DNA of 64,000 nucleotides from Hyalella azteca (lineage: Eukaryota; Arthropoda; Malacostraca; Amphipoda; Hyalellidae), in the NCBI RefSeq assembly GCF_000764305.2, contig NW_025947119.1, forward strand, positions 52,443-116,442, read 5' to 3'. Positions 51,244 to 62,295 of this stretch are shown in pieces. The notes below the pieces were generated by a model that had not been told where the DNA came from, ran no database searches, and saw nothing but the letters and a program-made list of their open reading frames with translations. The position numbers and the translations under genes are program-made. Position 1 is the stretch's first letter, and every line of letters begins with the position of its first letter.

Positions 51244-52660
51244 AAAACGACATTCGTGTAGGTGAAATTTACAGAATCGTGAAAATTATACTTCCTACTA
51301 CATTGAAAAACATAGTAATTGTGCAGGGAAAAAAATCGCAGCGCGTGATGAAAGAGGATTTTTTATTAAAGAACCGCATTAAGAAACAATGTGTCTATGT
51401 GAATGAGGCTTCAATGTTGCTATTTTTATGATTACATTACTCGAGTGAACAGATACCGGCATGGTAGACGAAACTTGTATGCAAGAACAAATCTTCAAAT
51501 TCAATATAGAACTTGGACATGATAACAGCTAGTGATCTTCCATGCTACCTTGAATGAAGCTCAATATTGATTTATGAATGGATTTAGAATGTTTTGGTTG
51601 GAGCAATCGACAGTTAACTGTGAATTTTAAATTTTTGAGGCTTATATTACCATCTTGTATGGCGTGATTGATACATTTTTCGTTACTTGGTATTGCCATT
51701 TCTGACTTTTTGACCCAAATCTAACGAACTTTTTACAGACAACGCAGGCGCGTAACACATCTCAATAATATTGTCTGTTATCCTTGAACATAATTAAGTC
51801 CCAAATTCATTATACCTAGGCATTAAAATTTGAACGTTTTCTCAGCTGAGATTCAAGATATCAATGCAGGAAGAATTGTGAAAAATCCCCTAGAAATCTA
51901 TATGATTTTAAGACGCTGAAACTCAATAAGTTCATGTTTATTTACTTATGGTGTTAGGGACCGCCTTTAAATATAATAATTTCATCGATACGTACGTTAC
52001 GTGTTTTGTCATTTTTGTTTTTGAGTTAACTATTACATGACCTCTTGTATACCCGCCTGTATCTTGTCATTGCTATGTGATCCACCACAGAGGTTAGTGC
52101 TTGCATTGTTTATCGTGTTCATCTTCAGTGTTGATATAGTGGTGGCCTTTCTCGTGATATTGTGTATTGTTATTTATGTTGTTTATTATTTATGTGTGCC
52201 ATATTCATTTGTTAGGTTGCGTTAATTCAAGTCTTTAATTTGTATTTATTCTTGCTTTTCAGCGAGCTCCGATGTTAGGACATGATCAGGAAGTAATAGG
52301 CAAGGGCCAGAAAGAGACACGGTTTATATTTTTGTAATTTGTTTTCTTGTATTTATCGTTCATTTATTATTATATTTCTTAATCAGTTTTTATTCATCAT
52401 TCTTATTTGCGATCATTGGCCAAGTGTTAGGGGTTAGAATGCTTATTTATTGAATAGTCCCCAACAATGGTACTACACTTTTGTATTTACTCAGGTACTG
52501 TCTTTCCTGTGCATCAATTCACGCATTAAAAAAAATTGGCTTTATATTTTTTCCAGTCTTAGAGCTCTGAAATCCTTTCAAGAATATATTCAATTGCGAG
52601 AAATTCCTGCTGAAGCCCGAGAAAGCTCAATATAACATGCCTTTTTGCTAGTTCAGATAT
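51244..52660. other. Non-coding
   Basis: AT-rich with small open frames; none shows a recognisable domain or convincing splice sites. Confidence 0.4.
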
Positions 52661-52669
52661 CATTCTATG

Positions 52670-52910
52670 CAAAATTATACTCTCTATTATCTAGCAATTT
52701 CCTGCATTACGTCATTATTCCCAGGCACCATTCTGCATAAAAAGTTGTCACGCTATTCTGCTGGAATTTCCGGCATTGCGAATTTAGCAGCTCAGGTAGT
52801 ATTCCGCGTAAAAAGTTTACTGGCAATTCTATTGTCATTTCCTTCATTGCGACTTCAGCAGCTCAGGTAGCCTTCTACATAAAATTCATTCACAATTCTA
52901 TTTCCATTTG
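52670..52910. repeat. Diverged ~75-bp tandem repeat, 3 units
   Basis: TTTCC(T/G)(G/T)CATT(A/G)CG-like words, CAGGCACC/CAGCTCAGGTAG and CATAAAA/CGTAAAAAGTT recur in the same order three times. Confidence 0.6.
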
Positions 52911-52958
52911 GAGCGTAGCCCCCCAGGCTTATGTTCGCGTGGTCAGGTCGCTCTATAT

Positions 52959-53275
52959 CCCAGTGAAAATTTACAGACGCGGCAGCTTCTGATTTGGGTT
53001 ACCAGAAGCTGGGGCGACCCTAAATTTTGTTAAGGATGCCACCTTAGATGCCTTGACCTGACTTCTCGCAGAACCCTTCACATTCGTCGTCTTGATGTTC
53101 CTTCATATTCCTCGTTGAGAAGCTTTTATGGACGAATTTGCGCTAGACTTAATTTCCTCTGCATGATATTGTGGTATTGCACAAAGCTCTCAAGCTTCCT
53201 TGCTCAAAATTTAGGGTCGCCCCAGCTTCTGGTAACCCAAATCAGAAGCTGCCGCGTCTGTAAATTTTCACTGGG
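52959..53275. mobile_element. MITE-like element with ~75-bp terminal inverted repeats
   Basis: Left end CCCAGTGAAAATTTACAGAC with GCAGCTTCTGATTTGGGTTA and GGGGCGACCCTAAATTTTG is mirrored exactly at the right end (CAAAATTTAGGGTCGCCCC ... TTTTCACTGGG). About 170 bases of unique DNA lie between. It is clearly GC-richer than its surroundings and has no coding frame. Target duplication is not clear; TA lies close to both ends. Confidence 0.75.
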
Positions 53276-53422
53276 TAGAGACCCAAAATAATGTCTTGAA
53301 GTTGCAGCAAATAAGTAAACTTGCTCGTATTCTGGATACGTGAACATCGTTAATACGTCATGATTAATTTAGCGTGTTGAATAAACAGCATTTTTTTGCA
53401 CATCTATGGAAACTAAATTCAT

Positions 53423-53550
53423 CTAAGAATTTAAAGCAAAGAAAAGTCCACAAAAATACATATCTTTATAGTAAACGTATATCTTTATAGAAAACGTTTT
53501 CTATAAAGATATGAATTTTTGTGGACTTTTCTTTGCTTTTAAATTCTTAG
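53423..53550. mobile_element. ~128-bp near-perfect palindrome
   Basis: CTAAGAATTTAAAGCAAAGA with AAGTCCACAAAAAT(A)CATATC is mirrored by the complement ending in AAATTCTTAG. The centre is CTATAAAGATAT-type repeats around AAAACGTTTT. Probably a foldback element remnant. Confidence 0.75.
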
Positions 53551-54121
53551 TTAATTTGCGATTTAAGCAAACAAGTGATATAAATTCATTAATACAAGCT
53601 ATATTCATCTATTGGATAAATTTATAGATATTTATAAAAATAATTTCTAGATAAAAAGAAGCAATTATTAATTACTGGCTTAGTGATGATAAACTCAGTG
53701 ACAGAAGTACTATACTTAACTGGTGTAGAATTATACAATGTGTGAAGAAGAAATAACCTATTTGCAACAAAAATAATAATTCAATGGAATAATACACTTT
53801 TAGCATTAACAAATCGGTTTCAGTTCTTGACATTGGGAAAAAAATTCAACTTTTCAAGATAAATGAGACTCAAATTGGCGCAAATAGTATTTTATTGTAG
53901 CCATGGATAATAAGTCACGACATGATTGATGGTTAATTTTATTGTTAAAAATATATCATTCATGTCTGTACATTGTTCAGTTATCTATCATCGTCGATAT
54001 AGATAAAACTTACCCGGCGACAATAGGAAAGAAGTAGGAAGAACGCGAGTGCGCTTAGCATTAAATAACAGAAAAAATTCGCAATTCTACATGCTGGGTC
54101 ATACGTAAGGTTGATTTTTAC

Positions 54122-54232
54122 GTCAATTTAAACAAGGAAATTAAACCGGCAATTTACATTCTTTTAATAATAATTACGTGAATTTAAACAAGGGAATTAA
54201 AATGGCAATTTATATTCTTTTAATAATAATTG
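54122..54232. repeat. 59-bp tandem duplication
   Basis: AATTTAAACAAGG(A/G)AATTAAA and TTCTTTTAATAATAATT occur twice in succession. Confidence 0.75.
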
Positions 54233-55559
54233 GTATTGAGCGGATGTAAAATTCTAAAAAAAAGTTTCAACTTTTTTCAATGCAGCCATAAAAATTTGAA
54301 TAATATCGAATATCTAACCATAAGACTATCAGAAGGGGGGTAGTTTCGTCGAACAAAATATTCGCAATTTCGCAATTTGCTGATAATGAAAAAATTGTCA
54401 AGTACTCAATCGCTGAAACACTTTTTCCGTTCACGGTTATGTTGATGAAAATTTGAAGGAACAAAGTTTGGAAAATAACAAAGAATTCATATGGTTCAGG
54501 CAATTGAAGACATTTGAGACACGAACCTCATTGAATGGAGTGAATTAGAAGCGAATGAAAACAATTTTGACATAATTTCAAGTGAATTGCCACATTTTCA
54601 GTTTAATTTACTGGAATAACTAAATTACTAAGGACCAGTTGATAAAAGTGTTCATAAAAATGTGTGTTTATTCGTGAACATTATGGATTAACAGAAGGTT
54701 GAATGTTTAGGAGGGCTGAGAAAAGGAAATTCAGGAAAGGAAGTCAATTGTATTGTTCGCTTAACGCATGTAATAGCATACCACATGAATGGGATAGACT
54801 TGTGATAATGAAAGTTCTAATCAAACGGCCGAATATCTAACAAATATAATTAAAAAAGTTTGTGTGAAATTTGATTATCTTCTAATAGAATGCGTTAGGA
54901 CTATCGAATGTCGGCCTATAATTTTGCAAGCAATATTAATGCTATAAGTTCAAGGGTCAAAATAGACTCTAATATAATCTTTAAAATACCAAGTTCTTCA
55001 ACATCGAACAATTTTCCTCTGTATGTACGTGTCTACATGTACAATGACGTATGCTAAATAGAAATATGAGAAGGATACTTTTCGTATAAATTCATTAGAT
55101 TATTCAGGAAGTTACATGAGCAAATTTACGCTAGTATTTTTTTGTGAATATACTGGAGGAATTGAGGAGGAGTGGTTAAACTTAGATGAATTAGCCAAAT
55201 GAATAAATAGTGAAAAAAATGACCAGTAAATTATACTCTTTTACCATCTAAAATAATTCAATCGCGAGCTTAAAACTTTACAATATGAGTTGAATTCATA
55301 TTGTGAAGTGCAGAAATAAATTATGATTATCCCATGCATAATTTTAACTTCAGCTCCGCGAAAAAAAATGATTTTGTCAAAAATGGTTCAATATGAGGAT
55401 TATTTATTACAGGACTACGAATTATTTTCTACGCCTAAGAGAATAATATTTCAATTGAGTCCACGATAGCCTCTGCTCTTCAGTTCATGAATGATATTTA
55501 TTGTAATTATTATTGCTTACTCCTTTAATATAAGCTGTAAATTATTGTACTCACCACGA

Positions 55560-55790
55560 ATAAATGGAAATTCCATCTGATTGTGTTGTGGGATATAAAT
55601 GTTATAACATTAGCCACGTTGATTAAATTGCTGGAGGAAGCAAAAGAACGAAATCAATAACCATTTAAAATGGAAATTCCATCTGATTACTTTGTAGGGA
55701 TATAAATGAGTAGTTACAACCTTAGCCACGTTGATCAAATCGCTGGAGGAAGTAAAAGAACGAAATCAATAACCATTTAGGCTAACTTAA
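55560..55790. repeat. ~113-bp tandem duplication
   Basis: TGGAAATTCCATCTGATT, TTAGCCACGTTGAT and GAACGAAATCAATAACCATT occur twice in the same order. The unit contains the small palindrome TGGAAATTCCA. Confidence 0.8.
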
Positions 55791-56105
55791 GTATGAACTC
55801 TGATAATAAAAATTAATTTAATTAAAAGTTCAAATGAGAACTTAAACAACAAGAAATAACCGTTAAACTCAATGTAAGATCAAAGTTTCTCAGAAAATTG
55901 GGTTTCAGCAGCCCATTCGGTGACAGAAAATATATCTTCAATAAGAGTATACGAAATAAATCGCAATGCCTGTCCAACACGGGAGTATATTTGAGACATA
56001 GTTACGGGTAGATAAAAGAAGCAATTAACCAATAAAATATACGAAATATGAAAATGAGAATGAAGCGAAAAAATCTTTTAACGCGGGAATAATGAATTAA
56101 TGGGT

Positions 56106-56117
56106 TTTATTTTTATT
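56106..56117 (-). terminator. Possible polyadenylation signals of the Dpr-like gene
   Basis: Two AATAAA hexamers overlap or abut on the minus strand about 265-275 bases past the stop at 56382. The position fits a short 3' UTR; no downstream element was checked. Confidence 0.35.
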
Positions 56118-56381
56118 GTCTACAAATTTACATATGATTATTCTTTCCTAGTTCATAGATTGACATTAGCTTCTATTCTCAACATCGATATATAATCATT
56201 CACTTAACTCATGAAGAACACATGAGGTAGAAATCATCCCACATGTGAAATTGGCCACAATTTCACAACCCGTTTGCCATTTCCATTCTACACGCAGTCC
56301 AATTTGAAGTTAACTGATGTAGGAAACGCCAATTAAAATACATACATTACGACATAGACTTAAATAATATAATTTAGTTCT

Positions 56382-56548
56382 TCAGCCGCAGCCGTTGGAC
56401 GACCAAGGACGCTGGCCGAGCCAAAAATGTCGGTCCCGCAGCAGCAGAGCAACGGGCAGCGAGGCTGCAAGCAAGACGACCAATAACGATGAGCTTACAA
56501 AGGGGCTTCCGTCGTAGACACTTTGATGAACGGCCGCGTGATGTTGCC
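56382..56548 (-). CDS. Dpr-like protein, last coding exon (C-terminal tail)
   Basis: The acceptor TTTCCGTGTTGCAG (56549-56562) joins in phase 1 to the exon ending at 59386. The joined protein reads ...VTVHVQRGQHHAAVHQ, matching the typical Dpr end of Ig domain 2 (HVLNGEHPAAMQ). After a short linker comes a hydrophobic stretch SSLLVVLLAASLPVALLL, then about 18 polar residues (RDRHFWLGQ...) and TGA at 56384-56382. The hydrophobic segment would be a C-terminal membrane anchor: a GPI-attachment signal, or a transmembrane helix given the polar tail. Dpr proteins pair with DIP partners at synapses in insects (known for the family). The frame extending through the acceptor into the minisatellite is intronic. 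Confidence 0.75.
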
Positions 56549-59385
56549 CTGCAACACGGAAATAAGTTGTGCGTGAAAGTTGGTCTGTGCGAGTATTCTG
56601 AGAGAAATAAGTTGTCAATAAGTTGTGCGTGAAAGTTGGTCTGTGCGAGTATTCTGAGAGAAATAAGTTGTCTGCGAAAGAACTTGGTCTGTGAGAGAGA
56701 GAAATAAGTTGTCTGCGAAAGAAGTTGGTTTATGCGAGGGAAAAATAAGTTGTCTGCGAAAGAAGTTGGTTTATGCGAGGGAAAAATAAGTTGTGCGTGA
56801 AAGAACTTGGTTTGTGCGAGAGAAATAAGTTGTGTGTGAAAGAAGAGAGAAATAAGTTGTGTGTGAAAGAAGTTGTCTGTGCGAGAGGAATAAGTTGTGC
56901 GTGAAAGAAGTTGGTCTGTGCGAGAGGAATAAGTTGTGCGTGAAAGAAGAGAGAAATAAGTTGTGTGTGAAAGAAGTTGGTCTTTGCGAGAGAAATAAGT
57001 TTTGTGTGAAAGAAGAGAGAAATAAGTTGTGTGTGAAAGAAGTTGGTCTGTGCGAGAGAAATAAGTTTTGCGTGAAAGAAGAGAGAAATAAGTTGTGTGT
57101 GAAAGAAGTTTGTCTGTGCGAGAGGAATAAGTTGTGCGTGAAAGTTGGTCTGTGCGAGAGAAATAAGTTGTGCGTGAAAGAAGTTGGTCTGTGTGAGAGA
57201 GAAATAAGTTGTGTGCGAAAGAACTTGGTCTGTGAGAGAGTGAAATAAGTTGTGTGTGGGAAATTAGTTGGTCTGTGCAAGAGGAATATAAATTGTTTGC
57301 GAAAGAAGTTGGTTTGTTAGAGAGAGAAATGAGTTATGTACGAAATTAGTTGGTTTGTGCGAGAGAAAAATAAGTTGTGTGTGAAAGTTTGTCTGTGCGA
57401 TAGAGAAATAAGTTGTGTACGAAAGTAGTTGGTTTGCGCGAGAGGAATGAGTTGTGCGTGAAAGAAGCTGGTTTGTGCGAGAGAAATAAGTTTTGCGTGA
57501 AAGAAGTTAGTTAGTCTGTACGAGAGGAATGTGTTCTAGTTGAAATAAATTAGCCTCCACAAGAGAAATATGTTGTGCAAGAAGAAGGTAAGCCTGCAAA
57601 ATAGAAATATGAGAAGTGTGTAAGGTGGCATCACTGTGACTTAATGAAAGTAATTTCTTCCTATTTCATGTATATAAATTCCTCTTCATTTATAAACTAG
57701 GAAGTGATTCGTCATATGTTATAATTGGATTGAAAATTTGAATCAATTTCATCCTTTCATACTTTTCAAAATTGAAAAAATTGAATCAGTATTTATAGAA
57801 CATATGGAATCGCGTATTCAAGAGCTTGTTTAAAATAGATCGTTTGTCTTTCAAGTGACACTACTACAAAGTTGTAACGAAAAACCTGCCTTCTTGGGTA
57901 ACAATTTGTTTCACAAATTATGAACCCCATCTGTTGGTACTTGAAACTAACTTCTGCAAGGAAAGTGAAGCTTGCTTTGTGCGTGAAATTTTATTTTCAG
58001 CTTCGAGGCACAGGACTGTGCGAGGGCCATAGCTGCTTCTGACAGAACTCGTTCAGCCACCAAAATAATGCACATCTGCAACTGCAGCTACAATGCGTAA
58101 ATACCAGAAGATGCGACTTGGAAAATTCTATACAGTATGTATACATCAAAACCATATGTATAAATATATATTTCTGAAAATATGAATACATGACAACATA
58201 TTAACTACATATGTTTGCAAAATGTTTCCGTGGAACTCGCTCAATCGGCTGCTAGATTGCTTCCCCTGAATGCGATTGGCATGATCATTCTTTTACTGCG
58301 ACTCGAGAACATTCCATTAGTTTATTATTATATGCATCAAAACAACAAAATATAAGGCCAATTTTGCCATGAGAACTTCAAAGCTAAAAACAAAATTTCG
58401 GTTGGTGACCGTGTCTTGATAATAATAAGTATGCTCGAAGAATTCTAAGTTTTTCGACGCATGCAGGCTTAGAATTATTCAATCTATGGAACAAATTGGA
58501 ACAACAATATTGTTGTAGGACGACAGTATCTTCACGTGTTTAAGGGAACAGATACTCCACAAAGCTTAGTAAAAATACGAAAATTTCTTGCTTTAGCTTC
58601 AGCAACAAATTTCAAATGAAATGCCAGAGCAGAGCGACATTTGAATATAAATGAGAAGCATTTGGCCCCGATTGCTCTGCCATCGCACGTGAGACGAAAA
58701 TTTGAGGATTTCTCGGGATTTTTAAACGCGTGAGAGGATTTGATGGAGGAATATCGGATGAGCTTCATACACAAAGTCGTTTTAATGGCGAGGGAGAAAT
58801 TTCGGACGCTTATTAATGCTTTCCAAAGCCCCTTAAAAGATCTAAAGAAGCCTCGAGCTCGATTATTTATTTCGGTAAGCTTGCATACAATATTTATATG
58901 ATGCGTTTAGGTGCAGGATATACAAAAATTATCTGCAACTCTCATGGTAATAGATCTGCTAAATGGATGATCCATTACACAGGAAAAAACAACAGAAGAG
59001 GAAAATGTTGGGGAATTGCGATGAACTTGAAAAATTAATCAAATTTTATGAGAATGAAATTATTTAATGTTAATTGTCCGTGCGTCTCGTTCCATGAACA
59101 GCGATATGCCTGCGGCAAATTTACAGAATGTTATTCTGTACTTAAAGTTAATTTACAACAACATTTATAGCAATAAAAACTCAGCAGGATCTCAGCAGGA
59201 TAGTGGCATCTCAGTAGGATACTGTTTTTAAAGGCCTCTACCTCACTTCAAATTGAGCTTCTCCCCTCGTGATACTATCCTCTCTTGTCAAATCTAATTT
59301 CGGGTTACAGCAAATTGCCGTTAAAGCTCTCAAATGTGAGTTACGAACACATTATCAACCCATGAATTTCACTATATTTACTCAC
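56549..59385 (-). other. Last intron of the Dpr-like gene (about 2.8 kb)
   Basis: Bounded by a strong donor G|GTGAGTAAAT (59385 downward) and the acceptor at 56549. It contains the ~39-bp minisatellite (56555-57545), directly next to the acceptor, and otherwise AT-rich sequence with no recognisable gene. Words near 58675 (GCCATCGCACGTGAGACGAA) recur at 60210 in the preceding intron. Confidence 0.65.
56555..57545. repeat. ~39-bp minisatellite in the Dpr-like last intron
   Basis: Unit: GAGAGAAATAAGTTGTGTGT followed by GAAAGAAGTTGGTCTGTGC, with shorter variants lacking the GGTCTGTGC part. About 20-25 units, decaying towards the right. The unit length keeps both strands open (129 codons plus, 169 minus), which accounts for the long frames here. 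On the transcribed (minus) strand each full unit reads CTTATTTCTCTCGCACAG. Confidence 0.9.
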
Positions 59386-59518
59386 CTCTCTGCACGTGGA
59401 CCGTGACAACAGCTGTAGGTAAATCCGTGGGGCTGCATGAGTATTCACCGCTGTCGAGTTTCGTCTTCACCGCGGATATCATAAGACGACTTAGGGTTCT
59501 CGAGGCCATCTTCTCAGT
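59386..59518 (-). CDS. Dpr-like protein, exon for second half of Ig domain 2
   Basis: 133 bases, phase 0 to phase 1. The acceptor is CATCGAGCAG|ACTGAG after a pyrimidine-rich tract, and the donor is AGAG|GTGAGT. The product starts TEKMASRTLSRLMISAV and contains the canonical immunoglobulin F-strand motif DSGEYSC, then SPTDLPTAVVTVHVQR, close to the Dpr pattern (RL.I..V...DSG.Y.C.P....A.V.VHV). The Cys pairs with the one in the preceding exon. I chose these borders because they join without frame shift to both neighbouring exons and restore the family sequence; the open frame upstream of the acceptor is intronic. Confidence 0.8.
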
Positions 59519-61196
59519 CTGCTCGATGGACGACAACGCAACATAAGGAAGACGCAACACGAGTGCTGGTGTGCGCGGGCACTCATGTAGAAAATTAGGA
59601 ACTGCAGAGTGCACAGGTTTACAAAGGCCTCTCCTCCCTCTGCGATTTGCGCACGTTGTCAGGCAGACATAATTTTGAAGACTTCATAGTCGCGAAAGAT
59701 TGAAAACTAAAGGCTGGAAATTATGGGTACGTGTTTGTGTAAGAAAAATATAAGATTTTGTCTTCATGGACCGTAATAAAGACTAGAAGAAAATACGTAC
59801 GTCCATCAGATGATGGAAGCAGTCAGGAAAATACGAAAAAATCGCGATAAAATGAAATATTAGTAAAACGTGAAATTCAATGTTAAAGTAGAAAGAGCAT
59901 AAATAGGTATACAAAATTCAAAACAATTAAATATATTTTGAATTGCTAGTGTTGAAACCTCTAAACACGAACGGTTTAAACCTTTCGTAATTTATGTGGA
60001 TTTCGTCACAAAATAAGATTTCAACGTATTTGAGTTTAGTATTGAAAATTTTGCCCCTAGAATCAGTTTTCACGATAATTTTGATGATATTTCAGCTTGT
60101 CACATTTTCTCTTGAACTTTTCATCCTATCTTTGATACACGGTTTGCTTATTACGAGCTAACCACTGACTATATCAGTATAACGGAACAACTTATTATTG
60201 AAGGCCTCTGCCATCGTACGTGAGACGAAAATTTAAGGATTTCTCAGGCTTAAGGTACAAAATCAAACATCTTCCCTAAATTACATTACCAAATGATATT
60301 ATTATGCATTCTAAATACCATAGTAGAAATATGTTTTAGGAACTAATTAACTAAAACTGATGAAAAAATGTGTCCTCCAAATGTGTGATGAAATAATGGG
60401 AGATGAAAATTGAAAATTTTCATCAAACATTCATTAGTTTCATCACACATTGATGAAAATGTGTAATGAAAAAATGTGTCCACGCCGTTCTCACATGAGT
60501 TCTAATTCGGCTTTTCTTGCGCGAAAAAAATAAAACTCTAGAAATTCAGAAAAAATCAGTAAGAGGTGCTGATTTTGAGTTATTTATTTAAAAGGGCAAT
60601 ATGCCTCAATAAGAGAAAAGAATGAGTTGGTCAATGTCAGGAAAAAAATGTAACTGGGCGAAACTGCTCACATGTGCAGTGGTAAAAACTTTAGAACTTT
60701 AAAAGACAACGACACACGAATTTTTCTGAGTGTTAGACACTCGAGATGCAATGAAAAAGCGGATTTCAAAGTGACATGAATGATAAAAAAGACTTTAGTC
60801 ACCTGCCTTTACTCGCGCGAAGCTTTATAAAATGCACACAACTGAAAGAATTGAGCATTAATTTAAAAAATTACATAACGACTTTGAAATAAGATAGTTG
60901 ACAGCACTGCATCAATGCCTTATAATAGTGTTGGAGAAAAAACAACCTACCGAGAATTAATTGATGCGTATCACTAACTATCACTAACTTGAGACACGCT
61001 GCCATTTGTTACTCTTGATACTTCTATTTACAAATTAAATTTTGGTACATGAGATGGAAATAATGGCCATGAAATAATGGAAAATAATGGTTTTAATGGG
61101 ATGTAGGTACATGAGATGTAGGTACATGAGATATAGGTACATGAGAGGTAGGTACATAAGATGTAGGTACATAAGATGCTGGTACAATGTACCCAC
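59519..61196 (-). other. Intron inside Ig domain 2 of the Dpr-like gene (about 1.7 kb)
   Basis: Runs from the donor CAG|GTGGGTAC (61196) to the acceptor GAGCAG (59519). It begins with a 15-bp minisatellite (61088-61190). Bases 60355-60480 hold ATGTGTGATGAAA/TTTTCATC self-complementary words. No gene inside. Confidence 0.65.
61088..61195. repeat. 15-bp minisatellite at the Dpr-like donor site
   Basis: Unit GTAGGTACATGAGAT with ATAAGAT variants, about six copies, ending a few bases from the splice donor. On the transcribed strand the first unit begins GTACATTGTACC right after GTGG of the donor. Confidence 0.8.
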
Positions 61197-61375
61197 CTGT
61201 ACGGACACACCACCTCTCGGTGAGTTGTAGTCAAGCCGTTCAGTGCCACGGAACCAGAGTAGGTGTGCTGGAGCCCTGCGGTGGCGGTGGGTCACTAGAC
61301 ATGTGAGGGCAAGGACGCTACCCTCTTGTATGTAGCGCTCCCCTGGCCCCTCGATACGCACCGTTGGGGGAGAAG
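61197..61375 (-). CDS. Dpr-like protein, exon for first half of Ig domain 2
   Basis: 179 bases; proposed acceptor CACAG (61376-61380), phase-1 entry; donor CAG|GTGGGTAC, phase 0 exit. The product reads SPPTVRIEGPGERYIQEGSV, ALTCLV, then LLWFRGTERLDYNSPRGGVS. This matches the start of Dpr Ig domain 2, including the B-strand Cys, the core Trp and the diagnostic DY(D/N)SPRGGVSV. Joined to the next exon it gives a complete Ig fold with a Cys-Cys pair. Exons for the signal peptide and Ig domain 1 lie beyond the right edge, or the locus is broken here: copy B of the composite repeat begins at 61385, only about 9 bases upstream. Family role: neuronal surface recognition with DIP partners. Confidence 0.8.
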
Positions 61376-61459
61376 CTGTGACCATTTTCTCGATAGAGAC
61401 AAGTACTGGATCTTAATTAAGGACTAAATCTTAAATTAATGTAACTCTGATGAAGCTAA

Positions 61460-62295
61460 GCTAATATTGTAAGAAGCAGATGTGACTCTCAGCGCATTGT
61501 AGAACATAAGTAACGTCGACACATGAACAATATATTTCTTTAATTATTGTAACTGTCATTGAATTATCACAAGAGGCAGCAGTAACATATATAACACAAG
61601 CGTCCATATATAAGTAATGCCCAAACATGAAATATATATTGTTTAAATTGTTGTTACTTTCATTGAATTATCATAAGAGGCAGCAGTGACATATATAACA
61701 CAAGGGTCCATATCTAAGTATATATAATGCCCAAACATAAAATATATATTGTTTAAATTGTTGTAACTGTCATTGAATTATCATAAGAAGCAGCAGTGAC
61801 ACATATAACACAAGCGTCCATCTAAGTGATGCCCAAAAATAAACGATATATTGTTTAAATTGTTGTTACTTTAATTGAATTATCATAAGAGGCAGCCGTG
61901 ACACATATAACACAAGCGTCCATATATAAGTAATGCCCAAACATGAAATATATATTGTTTTAATTGTTGTTACTTTAATTGAATTATCATAAAAGGCAGC
62001 AGTGACACATATAACACAAGCGTCCATCTAAATAATGCCCAAAAATGAACAATATGTTGTTTAAATTGTTGTTAATTTCATAGAATTATCATAAGATGCA
62101 GCAGTGACACATATAACACAAGCGTCCATCTAAATAATGCCCAAAAATGAACGATATATTGTTTAAATTGTTGTTACTTTAATTGAATTATCATAAGAGG
62201 CAGCAGTGACTCATCTAACACAAGCGTCCATCTAAATAATGCCCAAAAATGAACGATATATTGTTTAAATTGTTGTTACTTTCATTGAATGGTCC
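61460..62295. repeat. 104-bp tandem array in copy B, 8 units
   Basis: The marker word CATTGAATTATCATAAGAGG and its close variants recur about every 100-110 bases from about 61557 to 62284. Units differ by single bases and small indels (CATCTAAATAATGCCC versus CATATATAAGTAATGCCC). Confidence 0.85.

Larger units (their letters stand above)
53551..56381. other. Non-coding, partly 3' flank of the Dpr-like gene
   Basis: No supportable gene. It contains a 59-bp duplication (54122-54232) and a ~113-bp duplication (55560-55790). The last few hundred bases are the probable 3' UTR of the minus-strand Dpr-like gene. Confidence 0.45.

Noticed and set aside
56771..57280. 169-codon minus frame and 129-codon plus frame
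   Set aside because: Both are products of the ~39-bp minisatellite, whose length keeps frames open, and they lie inside the last intron of the Dpr-like gene.
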